From: Fibrisoma limi BUZ 3 | Lineage (GTDB): Bacteria; Bacteroidota; Bacteroidia; Cytophagales; Spirosomataceae | Assembly (NCBI RefSeq): GCF_000296815.2 | Contig: NZ_CAIT01000009.1 | Location: 62,001 to 126,000, forward strand | Direction: 5' to 3' | Length of the DNA stretch: 64,000 bases | Part shown: piece by piece, positions 49,235-57,030 of the stretch | Layout of the letters: each line of letters begins with the position of its first letter | How positions within the stretch are numbered: the stretch's first letter is position 1 | The notes under the pieces: model-generated | Seen by the model: the letters and a program-made list of their open reading frames with translations, nothing else | The model's database searches: none | What the model was told of the DNA's origin: nothing | Made by a program: the position numbers and the translations under genes

Positions 49235-49669
49235 TTACTCCTGGCGGGCAGGAAAGTAAATGGGTAAATTATAACGTACCGCACAAACTTTTCCAGAGTT
49301 TGTTGCCGGCGTCCAACGCGGCATATGGCGGATCATTCGAACGGCCTCTTCATCGCATCCATACCCTAATCCTTTTAAAATCTTTATCGTGGATATCTCC
49401 ACAAAGCCGAGTGTATCAATAACAAATGACGCAAAAGCCCGTCCCCTAACGCCAGCTTGTTCGGCAGCTTTTGGATATCGTACCTGTTGACGCAGATAAT
49501 TGGCCAATGCTTTTTGTCCGACCGGAAACGCTGGTTCCTGTACCGTGTTAATAAACGTTTGGCCATGACTGGGCTGCGTCAGAATCCAGAGCAGGATACA
49601 GATCATAAGCTTCGCTTGGCTAATGCCCCCTACTGCTTTGGCCCTCTTTCGTGTGCTTATCCGTTTCAT
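49235..49669 (-). CDS. signal-peptide TonB C-terminal-domain protein (short TonB paralogue)
   Basis: This 144-residue protein carries an N-terminal signal (about 17-36, LMICILLWILTQPSHGQ) and then a single TonB C-terminal domain (about 47-144; QVRYPKAAEQAGVRGRAFASFVIDTLG, then GYGCDEEAVRMIRHMPRWTP). It lacks the membrane anchor and proline-rich spacer of a true TonB. It overlaps the full-length TonB gene by 4 nt (ATGA), and its domain aligns along its whole length with that protein's C-terminus, so it is a tandem partial duplicate. A periplasmic partner or modulator of TonB is possible. Confidence 0.83.
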   Translation of the reverse strand: MKRISTRKRAKAVGGISQAKLMICILLWILTQPSHGQTFINTVQEPAFPVGQKALANYLRQQVRYPKAAEQAGVRGRAFASFVIDTLGFVEISTIKILKGLGYGCDEEAVRMIRHMPRWTPATNSGKVCAVRYNLPIYFPARQE

Positions 49670-50475
49670 TCCAGCGCAAAGGCAATGGGCAGGTTGAACT
49701 TGACCCGTACCGTTCGGCCCGATTGCTTACCCGGCTTCCAGGGCGGCATCTGCTTCACCACCCGTAGCGCTTCTTCGTCGCAGCCGAATCCGATGCCTTT
49801 CAATACCTGTACATCCGTCAGGCTACCGTCGGTGTTGACCACAAAACTGACCACTACCCGCCCAGATATCCCCGACCGACTGGCCTGGGCCGGGTACCGG
49901 AGATTCTTTTCCAGAAAGCTTCGGAGCGATTCCAGCCCGCCGGGAAACTGCGGTTGCTGCTCAACGGAGATAAACGGCTCGTCGGATTTCACCTCCGCTT
50001 CAACGGCTTTTTCCACTACCGTTGGCGCATTACCTTCCGGTGGCTGAATTACCTCAACATCGCCAGTACCTTCGGCCGTCTGATCGCTGGGCGTAGCGTC
50101 GGCCAGTTCGTCGGTAGTTGGTGGCAATACGTCTTCCAAAACTTCAGCATCAGGCATAACTACGGGGGGTAAGTCACGTACCGTATTGACCGTCGGTGGT
50201 GCTTCGACGGGCGGCAATGGAATGGGTTTCTCAGCCGGTACGTCGGGCAATTTGGTGAGTTCCGCTTCAATCAGGGTAGGCTGATCGGTGATGATTCCAT
50301 CGGGCCACAGGTAGCCATACACTGTAGGCAGGCCCAATCCCAGTAAAAATAAACCGACGCCCAGTCCCAGTGCGCGGGTGAGCGTCGGTCGATACTGTCG
50401 GCGCAGATCAAACGCGCCATAAGCTTTCAGGCGATTTTCAAATACTAGTTCGTCGAGGGTAGAAGCTGTATACAT
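49666..50475 (-). CDS. energy transducer TonB
   Basis: This 269-residue TonB has a short cytoplasmic segment with DELVFENRLKAYGAFDLRRQYRPTL, typical of Bacteroidota TonBs, and one membrane helix (about 33-56). A proline/acid-rich spacer (about 75-165) leads to the C-terminal TonB domain (about 175-269, FPGGLESLRSFLEKNLRYPAQASRSGISGRVVVSFVV, then GFGCDEEALRVVKQMPPWKPG). It transmits proton-motive energy from ExbBD to outer-membrane receptors. No exbBD genes are nearby. The start is the ATG at 50475; the upstream codons to 50511 begin within a poor region. It lies between two polyamine genes, which is unusual. Confidence 0.92.
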   Translation of the reverse strand: MYTASTLDELVFENRLKAYGAFDLRRQYRPTLTRALGLGVGLFLLGLGLPTVYGYLWPDGIITDQPTLIEAELTKLPDVPAEKPIPLPPVEAPPTVNTVRDLPPVVMPDAEVLEDVLPPTTDELADATPSDQTAEGTGDVEVIQPPEGNAPTVVEKAVEAEVKSDEPFISVEQQPQFPGGLESLRSFLEKNLRYPAQASRSGISGRVVVSFVVNTDGSLTDVQVLKGIGFGCDEEALRVVKQMPPWKPGKQSGRTVRVKFNLPIAFALE

Positions 50476-50534
50476 GATATTGGCTGGTTTAGTTACAGCC
50501 AATGGATGCATAACTGCCTAAACTTCCACAAACC

Positions 50535-51749
50535 CTACGCCGGATACTCGTGCGGCAGCGGAATATCCACCCGCTCCTGCACCGGCAGGCCCTGCTTGTT
50601 CATCTGCTCAATAAACGGATCGGGATCGAGTTCCTCACAGTTCCAGACACCGGGCTTCATCCAGACGCCGGTCAGCATTAGCATCGCGCCGATCATGGCC
50701 GGTACGCCCGTTGTGTAGCTCACAGCCTGCCCGCGCACTTCCTTGTACGTTTCGGCGTGGTCGCAGTTATTCCAGATAAAATACGTCCGTTCGGCTCCGT
50801 CCTTCACGCCTTTGATCTGGCAGCCGATGGACGTCTGACCCGTGTAGTTTTCACCGAGCGTGTCGGGAGAGGGCAATACGGCCTTCAAAAACTCCAGCGG
50901 CACGATGTCCATGCCCTGAAATTTAACCGGGTCAATACGTGTCATCCCAACGTTCTGCAATACTTCCAGGTGCGTCAGGTACGCCTGACCGAAGGTCATC
51001 CAGAACCGCGCCCGCTTCAGGGTCGGGAAGTTTTTTACCAGCGATTCGAGTTCTTCGTGGTACAGCACGTACGATTCGCGGGGACCAATTTCGGGGTATT
51101 CAATGGGTTTGTGAATGCTCATGGCCGGAATCTCGATCCATTCGCCGTTCTCCCAGTAGCGACCCGGCTGGGTGATTTCGCGGATGTTGATCTCCGGATT
51201 GAAATTAGTTGCGAACGCCTTGCCGTGGTTACCCGCGTTGCAGTCAACGATATCGAGGTAATCCATCCGGTCGAAGTGATGTTTCGCAGCATAGGCCGTG
51301 AACACCTGCGTAGCACCGGGGTCGAAACCGCAGCCCAGCAGGGCCATCAGTTTTGCCTGCTCAAAGCGCTCTTTGTAGGCCCACTGCCAACTGTATTCAA
51401 ATTTGGCTACGTCTTTAGGTTCGTAGTTGGCCGTATCGAGGTAATGAACGCCGGCTTCGAGGCAGGCATCCATGATCGGCAGGTCCTGATAAGGCAGGGC
51501 CACGTTGATGACCATCACCGGGTTGAACTGACGGATCAGCGCGACGAGTTCCGGTACTACGTCAGCGTCGACCTGTGCGGTCTGGATCGTTACGCCGTGC
51601 ATCTCCTGAATCTCGGCCGCAATCCGGTCGCATTTCGATTTGGTTCGGCTGGCCAGCATAATCTCCGTAAAGACTTCACGGTTCAGCGCGCATTTATGCG
51701 CCACAACGCTGCCGACGCCCCCAGCTCCGATAATGAGCACTTTTGCCAT
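50535..51749 (-). CDS. carboxynorspermidine/carboxyspermidine dehydrogenase (saccharopine-dehydrogenase family)
   Basis: This 404-residue protein has an N-terminal NADPH Rossmann motif (VLIIGAGGVGSVVAHKCA). Family-typical segments are CLEAGVHYLDTANYE, LLGCGFDPGATQVFTAY and AGNHGKAFATNFNPEINIREI, plus PAMSIHKPIEYPEIGPRESYVLYHEELESL, which separate CANSDH from lysine-pathway enzymes. It condenses L-aspartate semialdehyde with diaminopropane or putrescine to give carboxynorspermidine or carboxyspermidine, the substrate of NspC. With nspC on the same strand, the region encodes spermidine or norspermidine synthesis independent of S-adenosylmethionine. A perfect -7 box (51784-51791) lies 34 nt upstream of the start. 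Confidence 0.93.
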   Translation of the reverse strand: MAKVLIIGAGGVGSVVAHKCALNREVFTEIMLASRTKSKCDRIAAEIQEMHGVTIQTAQVDADVVPELVALIRQFNPVMVINVALPYQDLPIMDACLEAGVHYLDTANYEPKDVAKFEYSWQWAYKERFEQAKLMALLGCGFDPGATQVFTAYAAKHHFDRMDYLDIVDCNAGNHGKAFATNFNPEINIREITQPGRYWENGEWIEIPAMSIHKPIEYPEIGPRESYVLYHEELESLVKNFPTLKRARFWMTFGQAYLTHLEVLQNVGMTRIDPVKFQGMDIVPLEFLKAVLPSPDTLGENYTGQTSIGCQIKGVKDGAERTYFIWNNCDHAETYKEVRGQAVSYTTGVPAMIGAMLMLTGVWMKPGVWNCEELDPDPFIEQMNKQGLPVQERVDIPLPHEYPA

Positions 51750-51783
51750 TTACTTGCTTGTTTGTCGTGATTAGATTTGGCCG

Positions 51784-51791
51784 CAAAGATA
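51784..51791 (-). promoter_or_regulatory. -7 box TATCTTTG for the polyamine operon
   Basis: Full match to TAnnTTTG on the minus strand, 34 nt upstream of the dehydrogenase start at 51749. No clear -33 TTG was found. Confidence 0.5.
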
Positions 51792-51922
51792 CGGAAACGC
51801 AGACAGCCTGAAACCGGCCATTCAGGATATAAACCAACTTCATGGTAATATTATACGTAGCGGTCTGCGTCGACAGGAGTAGCCCGGCAAAAACTTTAAT
51901 GCCGTGAAAAACAAATAAATAG

Positions 51923-51930
51923 TATATTTG
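51923..51930 (+). promoter_or_regulatory. -7 box TATATTTG for the first WapI-like gene
   Basis: Full match to TAnnTTTG, 39 nt before the ATG at 51970. Confidence 0.5.
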
Positions 51931-51969
51931 TTATATAGACCATAGACATCCGTCTCTTCTCTTTACGTT

Positions 51970-52401
51970 ATGAAGTTTATATCTCCTACGGGCTCATTCG
52001 AATTGTCTATTCTGGGATACGGAAACACCAGTGCTAACTGGCGTGACCGCAACAACCTACGCTGCCGGATTTCAACCATCTGGCGACAGAACATGGATAC
52101 GCAGTCGGCACCGCTACAAACCTGGGAAATCGGCCGTCTGCTGGATGGATTACGTTCGCTGCGAAACAGAGTGGTCAACCACCTGGTGCTTTCGTTTTCT
52201 GAACCGGGCCTGAGCGTGGAAGCCACTGCTTTACCCAACGACCAATACCGGCTTCAGATTCAGTTGGACCATAACCTGACACCGTCCTGGCATACTTACC
52301 CGGACTTTCCGGTTGAAATGGACCTTTTACTGACCCGGAGTCAGTTACAGGAAGCTATTCACGATCTATCCGGTGAGCTGGCCAGCTACCCGGAACGTTG
52401 A
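51970..52401 (+). CDS. WapI-like immunity-family protein, copy 1
   Basis: This 143-residue cytoplasmic protein has no signal. Its order of features matches the small WapI / DUF6228-type proteins: an N-terminal strand FELSILGYG, a central NLRCRISTIW, then LQTWEIGRLLDGLRSL, LSFSEPGLSVEA and RLQIQLDHNLTPSW, ending LQEAIHDLSGELASYPER. The SEPGLS(F/V)E and W-E-I/x-x-L-L/x-x-L words are the best anchors. Members are often immunity proteins of polymorphic toxins, but many are solitary. A paralogue follows at 52547. No toxin gene is near, so the immunity role is only a family-level suggestion. Confidence 0.6.
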   Translation: MKFISPTGSFELSILGYGNTSANWRDRNNLRCRISTIWRQNMDTQSAPLQTWEIGRLLDGLRSLRNRVVNHLVLSFSEPGLSVEATALPNDQYRLQIQLDHNLTPSWHTYPDFPVEMDLLLTRSQLQEAIHDLSGELASYPER

Positions 52402-52416
52402 TCGCAAAAGGTATTC

Positions 52417-52453
52417 AAAACCCGGTATGGTAGGGCTTACTATACCGGGTTTT
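52417..52453 (+). terminator. intrinsic terminator after WapI-like copy 1
   Basis: A 16-bp stem (52417-52432 with 52438-52453), with one G-T pair, ends in TTTT. It indicates that the two paralogues are separate transcription units. Confidence 0.85.
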
Positions 52454-52546
52454 GCATTTCATAATATTGTCGCTAACTTACCAACGTATATTGATAGCGT
52501 ATTGTCAGCGACTGCCTGATTACTTAATCCGTTATTGACCTACTCG

Positions 52547-52990
52547 ATGTTACTGAACGGCCAGCGCAGCTATTTCGAGCTTAACCTCCTTGACTACGAA
52601 CACCCGCAAACGGCTCCCTCGTCGGCGGATCGGAATCTGTTGTGGGTTGCCGTTCGGACAGGCTGGCAGCATCACCAGTCGACTGCAACGGCTGCCATTC
52701 TCCACACGTACGAAATTGAACGATTAATCCACTGGCTTCGTCACCTCTGCACAACGGGCCGCCCTTTGCCCCGTCTGCTGTTTTCAGAGCCCTGCCTGAG
52801 TTTTGAATGCATATCGGCTGATACCGATGAATTTCTGCTACAAATTAAACTAGCTTTTGAAGTAGCACCTGACTGGCATTACGATCCATTTACTCCTTTC
52901 TGGCTCCCAGTCGTCATCAACAAGCATAAGCTGTCGGAAGCCATTCATCAACTGGAACAGCAATTTTCGAATTTTCCAGTTCGCGGCTAA
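52547..52990 (+). CDS. WapI-like immunity-family protein, copy 2
   Basis: This 147-residue paralogue of the preceding gene starts at ATG 52547. I prefer this to the TTG at 52535 because MLLNGQRSYFELNLL then aligns with the paralogue's start. It has DRNLLWVAVRTGW, ILHTYEIERLIHWLRHL, LLFSEPCLSFECI, LLQIKLAFEVAPDW and LSEAIHQLEQQFSNFPVRG. The same four anchors as copy 1 (Y/W-E-I-x-R-L-I, SEPxLSFE, a hydrophobic strand, and the C-terminal FPxR) are conserved while the rest has diverged. The function is unknown; it is orphaned from any recognisable toxin in the window. Confidence 0.6.
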   Translation: MLLNGQRSYFELNLLDYEHPQTAPSSADRNLLWVAVRTGWQHHQSTATAAILHTYEIERLIHWLRHLCTTGRPLPRLLFSEPCLSFECISADTDEFLLQIKLAFEVAPDWHYDPFTPFWLPVVINKHKLSEAIHQLEQQFSNFPVRG

Positions 52991-53069
52991 GGTTACCGCT
53001 TGGTAACAAGTTGAAAAGTAACCATATTTGTGCACTTCCTATAATTCCCTACCGAATTACTGGGGGGTA

Positions 53070-53084
53070 CTAACACGTTGTTAG
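53070..53084. promoter_or_regulatory. palindrome CTAACA-CGT-TGTTAG, candidate TetR operator
   Basis: This perfect 6+3+6 palindrome (15 nt) lies 44 nt upstream of the TetR start at 53129. A second inverted repeat, GTTACC-N4-GGTAAC, lies further upstream at 52992-53007. Size and position fit TetR autoregulation (inference). Confidence 0.5.
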
Positions 53085-53128
53085 TTAATGCACTGCACGC
53101 CTAATTCTTAAACACAAAATTCAGTATC

Positions 53129-53779
53129 ATGAAGGTTATCAAGCGTAGAAATCGTCAAATGACCATGGAGCGAATCCTTCGGGCAATGGGCGATGTCATG
53201 GCTGAACGCGGCACCGAAAAAGCAGGCATCAACGCTGTGGCCGAACGGGCCGGCGTTAACAAGGTGCTTATCTACCGCTACTTTGGCGGCTGGAATGGGT
53301 TGCTGGAAGCGTATGTTCAACGAGGCTTCTTCCTCTCGATGTTTAACGAGAAATTTCTGGAAGCCGTACCGGAGCAGCTCGCATCGGAAAACCGGAGTAA
53401 AGTCTGGTCGGAGTACACGATTCAGTTCATGCGCGAATTCCGGGCTCGTAAATCCTCCCAGGAACTGGTACGTTGGGAAATGTCGCATGGCGAAACGGAA
53501 CTAGCCCGCCGACTGGCTGCTTTCCGCGACGATTCGTACAAAAAACTGGTCGATAAACTCGCTCCTCACTACGATTTTGATCCGCTGGCTATCACCAGCC
53601 TGATGGTATCCGCCGTTACGTACATGGTCCTCATGAGCAGCCAACGGGATCAGATCGTGGGCATCGACCTACGCTCCGACGAAGGCTGGGAACGCATTGA
53701 GAAGGCCGTTCGCCGAATTTACACCGGTCTTAACCTCGCCCTGGAACGGGAAGATTCAAAAAAAGCCGAAGTAAAATAA
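53129..53779 (+). CDS. TetR/AcrR-family transcriptional regulator
   Basis: This 216-residue regulator has an N-terminal helix-turn-helix (about 12-60, ERILRAMGDVMAERGTEKAGINAVAERAGVNKVLIYRYFGG), the classic TetR signature with VLIYRYF. The C-terminal ligand/dimer domain includes SQELVRWEMSHGETELARRLAAFRDD and MVSAVTYMVLMSSQRDQ. The ligand is unknown. There is no obvious target gene in the same orientation; the next gene (PepP) is convergent, across a bidirectional hairpin. Palindromes upstream of its own start suggest autorepression. Confidence 0.9.
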   Translation: MKVIKRRNRQMTMERILRAMGDVMAERGTEKAGINAVAERAGVNKVLIYRYFGGWNGLLEAYVQRGFFLSMFNEKFLEAVPEQLASENRSKVWSEYTIQFMREFRARKSSQELVRWEMSHGETELARRLAAFRDDSYKKLVDKLAPHYDFDPLAITSLMVSAVTYMVLMSSQRDQIVGIDLRSDEGWERIEKAVRRIYTGLNLALEREDSKKAEVK

Positions 53780-53786
53780 GTGATGG

Positions 53787-53825
53787 GTTTACGGTTTTCG
53801 GCCACCCAAACCGAAAACCGTAAAC
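53787..53825. terminator. bidirectional hairpin between tetR and pepP
   Basis: Perfect 15-bp arms (53787-53801 and 53811-53825) have a 9-nt loop. It lies between the convergent stops at 53779 and 53839 and shares the word GGTTTACGG with the hairpin at 46761. Confidence 0.75.
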
Positions 53826-53838
53826 AATAAGCCATCCT

Positions 53839-55134
53839 CTACCGATTCATCAAGTCTTCAATCTCGTCGGCTTCGAGTGGGATGTTGGCCATCAGGTCTA
53901 TGTTCCCGTCTTCTGTAATCAGTACGTTATTTTCCAGCCGGATCCCCAGCCCTTCTTCGCGGATGTAAATGCCCGGCTCAACCGTAAACACCATTCCTGG
54001 CTCAAATCGCCGGTATTTGTTGCCTACGTCGTGGACGTCGAGTCCCAGGAAATGCGACGTGCCGTGCATGAAGTATTTTTTATACAACGGTGCATCGGGA
54101 TTTTGTTGCTGCACGGCATCCTGATCCAGCAGGCCCAATCCAATTAATTCCGACTCCATCACCTTACCCACTTCGCGGTGGTAGTCGTCCCAGAGATTTC
54201 CGGGTCTTAGCATCTGTTTGGCTTCTTTCATCACCCGGAGTACGGCATCATACACCGCCCGCTGCCGTGCCGTAAAGCGACCGTTGACCGGTACCGATCG
54301 GGTCATATCGGCGTTATAATTGGCGTATTCCGCACCAATGTCGAGCAGGATTACGTCGCCGTCTTTGCACTGCTTGTTGTTGTCGATGTAGTGCAGCACG
54401 CAGGCACTTGGCCCGGACGCAATGATCGACGAATAGGCAGGCCCCCGCGACCGATTCCGCAGGAACTCGTGGTACACCTCAGCTTCGATTTCGTATTCCC
54501 AGACGCCCGGTTTGATGAATGTCAGCAGCCGCCGGAACATCCGTTCGGTGATGTTGATGGCCGTCTGGATCAACTGCACTTCCTGTGGCAGTTTCGTGGC
54601 CCGGAGGTAGTGCATCAAAGGAGCAAGCCGCTCCAGCCGGTGCAAGGGGTATTGCTGTTTGAACTCCTCAATAAAGCGGGCGTCGCGGGTTTGCACCTGC
54701 ACGCCGGCCCGGGTGTGCTCGTTCGTGTTCAGATAGACCTGCTCGGCCTCGAAAATCATCTGCTGAAACACAAAATCAAACTCCTGTATCCAGTAAATCT
54801 GCTTCTCGGGCAGCCCTGACACCTGGCTGGCTTCTTCTTTGGTTAATTTGTGACCTTCCCAGATCTCGATCAGTTCACTGGTTTCGCGCAGGAACAAAGC
54901 AGCCCGAAATTTCTCGTCCGGGTGATCGGGAAAAAGCACCAGGCGCGTTTCTTCCTGATCGACGCCCGTCAGGTAAAACAGATCATTGTTTTGCCGAAAA
55001 CTCATGGTGCCGTCGGCGTTGGTGGGCATAATGTCGTTGGCGTTCAGAACCACCAGCGACTTGGGTTTTAGCAACGCATTCAATCGTTGGCGGTTCTGAA
55101 CGAAAAGTTGAGCATCTATCGGTTCGTAGCGCAT
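53839..55134 (-). CDS. pepP: Xaa-Pro aminopeptidase P
   Basis: This 431-residue pita-bread metallopeptidase has an N-terminal creatinase-like domain (about 5-150) and a C-terminal catalytic domain. The dinuclear metal ligands are visible: two Asp in LLDIGAEYANYNADMTRSVPVNG, His in HGTSHFLGLDVHDVG, Glu in TVEPGIYI and Glu in IRLENNVLI. It removes an N-terminal residue preceding proline in the cytoplasm. I chose ATG 55134, which gives the family-typical start (RYEPIDAQLFVQNRQRL); a longer form would add nine residues of poor quality. It is divergent from the secreted subtilase. Confidence 0.93.
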   Translation of the reverse strand: MRYEPIDAQLFVQNRQRLNALLKPKSLVVLNANDIMPTNADGTMSFRQNNDLFYLTGVDQEETRLVLFPDHPDEKFRAALFLRETSELIEIWEGHKLTKEEASQVSGLPEKQIYWIQEFDFVFQQMIFEAEQVYLNTNEHTRAGVQVQTRDARFIEEFKQQYPLHRLERLAPLMHYLRATKLPQEVQLIQTAINITERMFRRLLTFIKPGVWEYEIEAEVYHEFLRNRSRGPAYSSIIASGPSACVLHYIDNNKQCKDGDVILLDIGAEYANYNADMTRSVPVNGRFTARQRAVYDAVLRVMKEAKQMLRPGNLWDDYHREVGKVMESELIGLGLLDQDAVQQQNPDAPLYKKYFMHGTSHFLGLDVHDVGNKYRRFEPGMVFTVEPGIYIREEGLGIRLENNVLITEDGNIDLMANIPLEADEIEDLMNR

Positions 55135-55452
55135 ACCTGATGTTATCAATGAGAGTCGCAAAGAAAACCATTTTTGCGGATCAGCTTTTCCCTACGTTAC
55201 GTTTTAGCCAATTTCTCTTGGCTACGATAAATTCAAGCTCCTGTTCCCGGCAAAAGTCGGTTCGCTGTTTCTGCAAGTTCGGGAGCTTGCCGTTACGCCT
55301 GTTAAGCGCTTTTTGACGAAGATCGGAAATCTCAGATTTAGAAAGCCGACTCCGGTCACGTCAAAACAACTTCCTGCGACCGTTACATGTAATTTTTGGA
55401 ACATTGTCTTTACTTTTAGTTTGGCAATTGCAGATTCTTTGTAAATTCCTGA
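55135..55452. other. divergent intergenic region pepP / secreted subtilase
   Basis: This 318-nt region holds the leaders of two divergent genes. A near-consensus box (TAGTTTG, about 55420) lies close to the subtilase start. An ORF on the minus strand overlapping this region has no recognisable features. I see nothing else. Confidence 0.4.
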
Positions 55453-57024
55453 ATGAAAAATTTTCTGATCCTCACGTTTTGCCTGTTCACTACGTTCGTG
55501 CAGGCGCAGGTAAATACGGTATCCACGGGTGCCGGTTCGTCCAAGTACTGGATTCTTTTTACCGACAAGGATCAATCAACAGCGCCTGCCATCTCCCCCA
55601 CGACTCTCGAACGTCGGCGGCTCCAGAACCTGCCCGTCGATGAGTCGGATCAGCCGGTAACGGGTCAATACATCAGCCAACTGCAACAGGCAGGCATCCG
55701 GCCCGAGTGCCGTTCCCGCTGGCTTAACGGCGTTTCGGCCCGCCTGACACCCCAGCAGTACGCTCAGGTATCAGCCCTGCCCTTTGTATGGACCATCCAG
55801 CCCATCGATCCGAACATCATTATCACCAGCACCGCATCGGCCCTGAAAACGTTCGATCAGATTAATCCGCAGATGGCCCCCGTAATGGCCCAGATTCAGG
55901 CACCTGAGTTTGCGCAGGCCGGTCTGACGGGCCGCTTCGTGAACATTGGGGTAATCGACGCGGGCTTCTTCGGAGCCGATTCGGTTGGGGCGCTTCGGCA
56001 TATCTTCAAACGAGAAGGTGTCAAACAGGTACGGGATTACGTCAACGCCAAAAAAACGCAGAATAATCTGTTCCGAACACTCGAAACCATGTCCGACTTC
56101 CACGGCACGGAGGTATTGGCCGCCATCGCCGGCAACGATCCGGCCGAGAACGTCCAGTATGGTCTGGCTACCGACGCTACGTTCTACCTCGCCCGCACGG
56201 ACCAGGGAAACCGCGAGTTTCGGGGTGAGGAAGACAACTGGGTCGCGGCTATGGAGTGGATGGACAGTCTCGGTGTACGGCTCATCAACACCTCGCTCGG
56301 CTACGCTAAAGGCATGAGCAACCCGAAAGAAAACTACGAACCCAAGCAGATGGATGGCCATACCAGCCTCATCAGCCGGGCTGCCCAGATAGCTGCCGAC
56401 AAAAAAGGCATCCTGATCATCGTGTCGGCGGGTAATGAAGGCGACGACCGGAGCTGGCGTATCATCAGTACCCCGGCCGATGCCAAGGGTGTATTGGCCA
56501 TCGGCGCTACCAACGCCAAACTGTGGAATCGCATTGGCTACAGCAGCATCGGCCCCGAAGAGTTGCCTTATCTGAAGCCGAACGTATCGTGTTTTTCACT
56601 CTACGGCACATCGCTATCGGCCCCGGTCATTACGGGTTTTGCGGCCTGTATCATGCAGGCCAACCCCAAACTGACCAACAAGCAGGTGATGGACATTATC
56701 GAAAAGTCATCGCACCTGTATCCCTACGGCAACAACTACGTCGGCTACGGCGTACCCCTGGCGTCGCGGGCGCTGGCCTTGCTGAAGAACCAGCCGCTGC
56801 CCGAAACGACCCGGTCGGTAAAGGCCACCGGCAAATCAATCACACTGCCCGTATCGACCTCGGAATCCGTTGTGTCGGTCTTCCGGAAAAAGAACGCCAT
56901 GCACGTACTAAGCCAGGATGCGCTGCACGTCGCGGACGGCAAACTGGTGATACGTCGGGCTAACGGCGAAAAGCAGACGACAGTGGACCTGAAAAAAGAA
57001 GTGATTGAAGTGATCTGGGAATAA
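55453..57024 (+). CDS. secreted S8-family serine peptidase
   Basis: This 523-residue subtilase has a signal peptide (1-19) and a propeptide-like segment (about 20-130, QLQQAGIRPECRSRWLNGVSARLTPQQYAQVSALPFV). The catalytic domain has D169 (VNIGVIDAGF), H217 (SDFHGTEV), oxyanion N327 (SAGNEGDD) and S386 (SLYGTSLSAP). The variant HGTEV in place of HGTHV is seen in a Bacteroidota subgroup. A C-terminal beta domain (about 440-523) follows, but no canonical T9SS sorting signal is evident. The protein should be periplasmic or surface-located. It is unrelated in architecture to the cytosolic subtilase at 40391. Confidence 0.9.
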   Translation: MKNFLILTFCLFTTFVQAQVNTVSTGAGSSKYWILFTDKDQSTAPAISPTTLERRRLQNLPVDESDQPVTGQYISQLQQAGIRPECRSRWLNGVSARLTPQQYAQVSALPFVWTIQPIDPNIIITSTASALKTFDQINPQMAPVMAQIQAPEFAQAGLTGRFVNIGVIDAGFFGADSVGALRHIFKREGVKQVRDYVNAKKTQNNLFRTLETMSDFHGTEVLAAIAGNDPAENVQYGLATDATFYLARTDQGNREFRGEEDNWVAAMEWMDSLGVRLINTSLGYAKGMSNPKENYEPKQMDGHTSLISRAAQIAADKKGILIIVSAGNEGDDRSWRIISTPADAKGVLAIGATNAKLWNRIGYSSIGPEELPYLKPNVSCFSLYGTSLSAPVITGFAACIMQANPKLTNKQVMDIIEKSSHLYPYGNNYVGYGVPLASRALALLKNQPLPETTRSVKATGKSITLPVSTSESVVSVFRKKNAMHVLSQDALHVADGKLVIRRANGEKQTTVDLKKEVIEVIWE

Positions 57025-57030
57025 GCGGTC

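Noticed and set aside
50757-51770. 337-codon open frame antisense to the carboxynorspermidine dehydrogenase gene
   Set aside because: Despite its length it has no domain and mirrors the codon bias of the real gene.
55222-55575. 117-codon minus-strand frame between pepP and the secreted subtilase
   Set aside because: It overlaps the subtilase signal peptide region, has no domain, and its Lys/Arg-rich composition is not gene-like.
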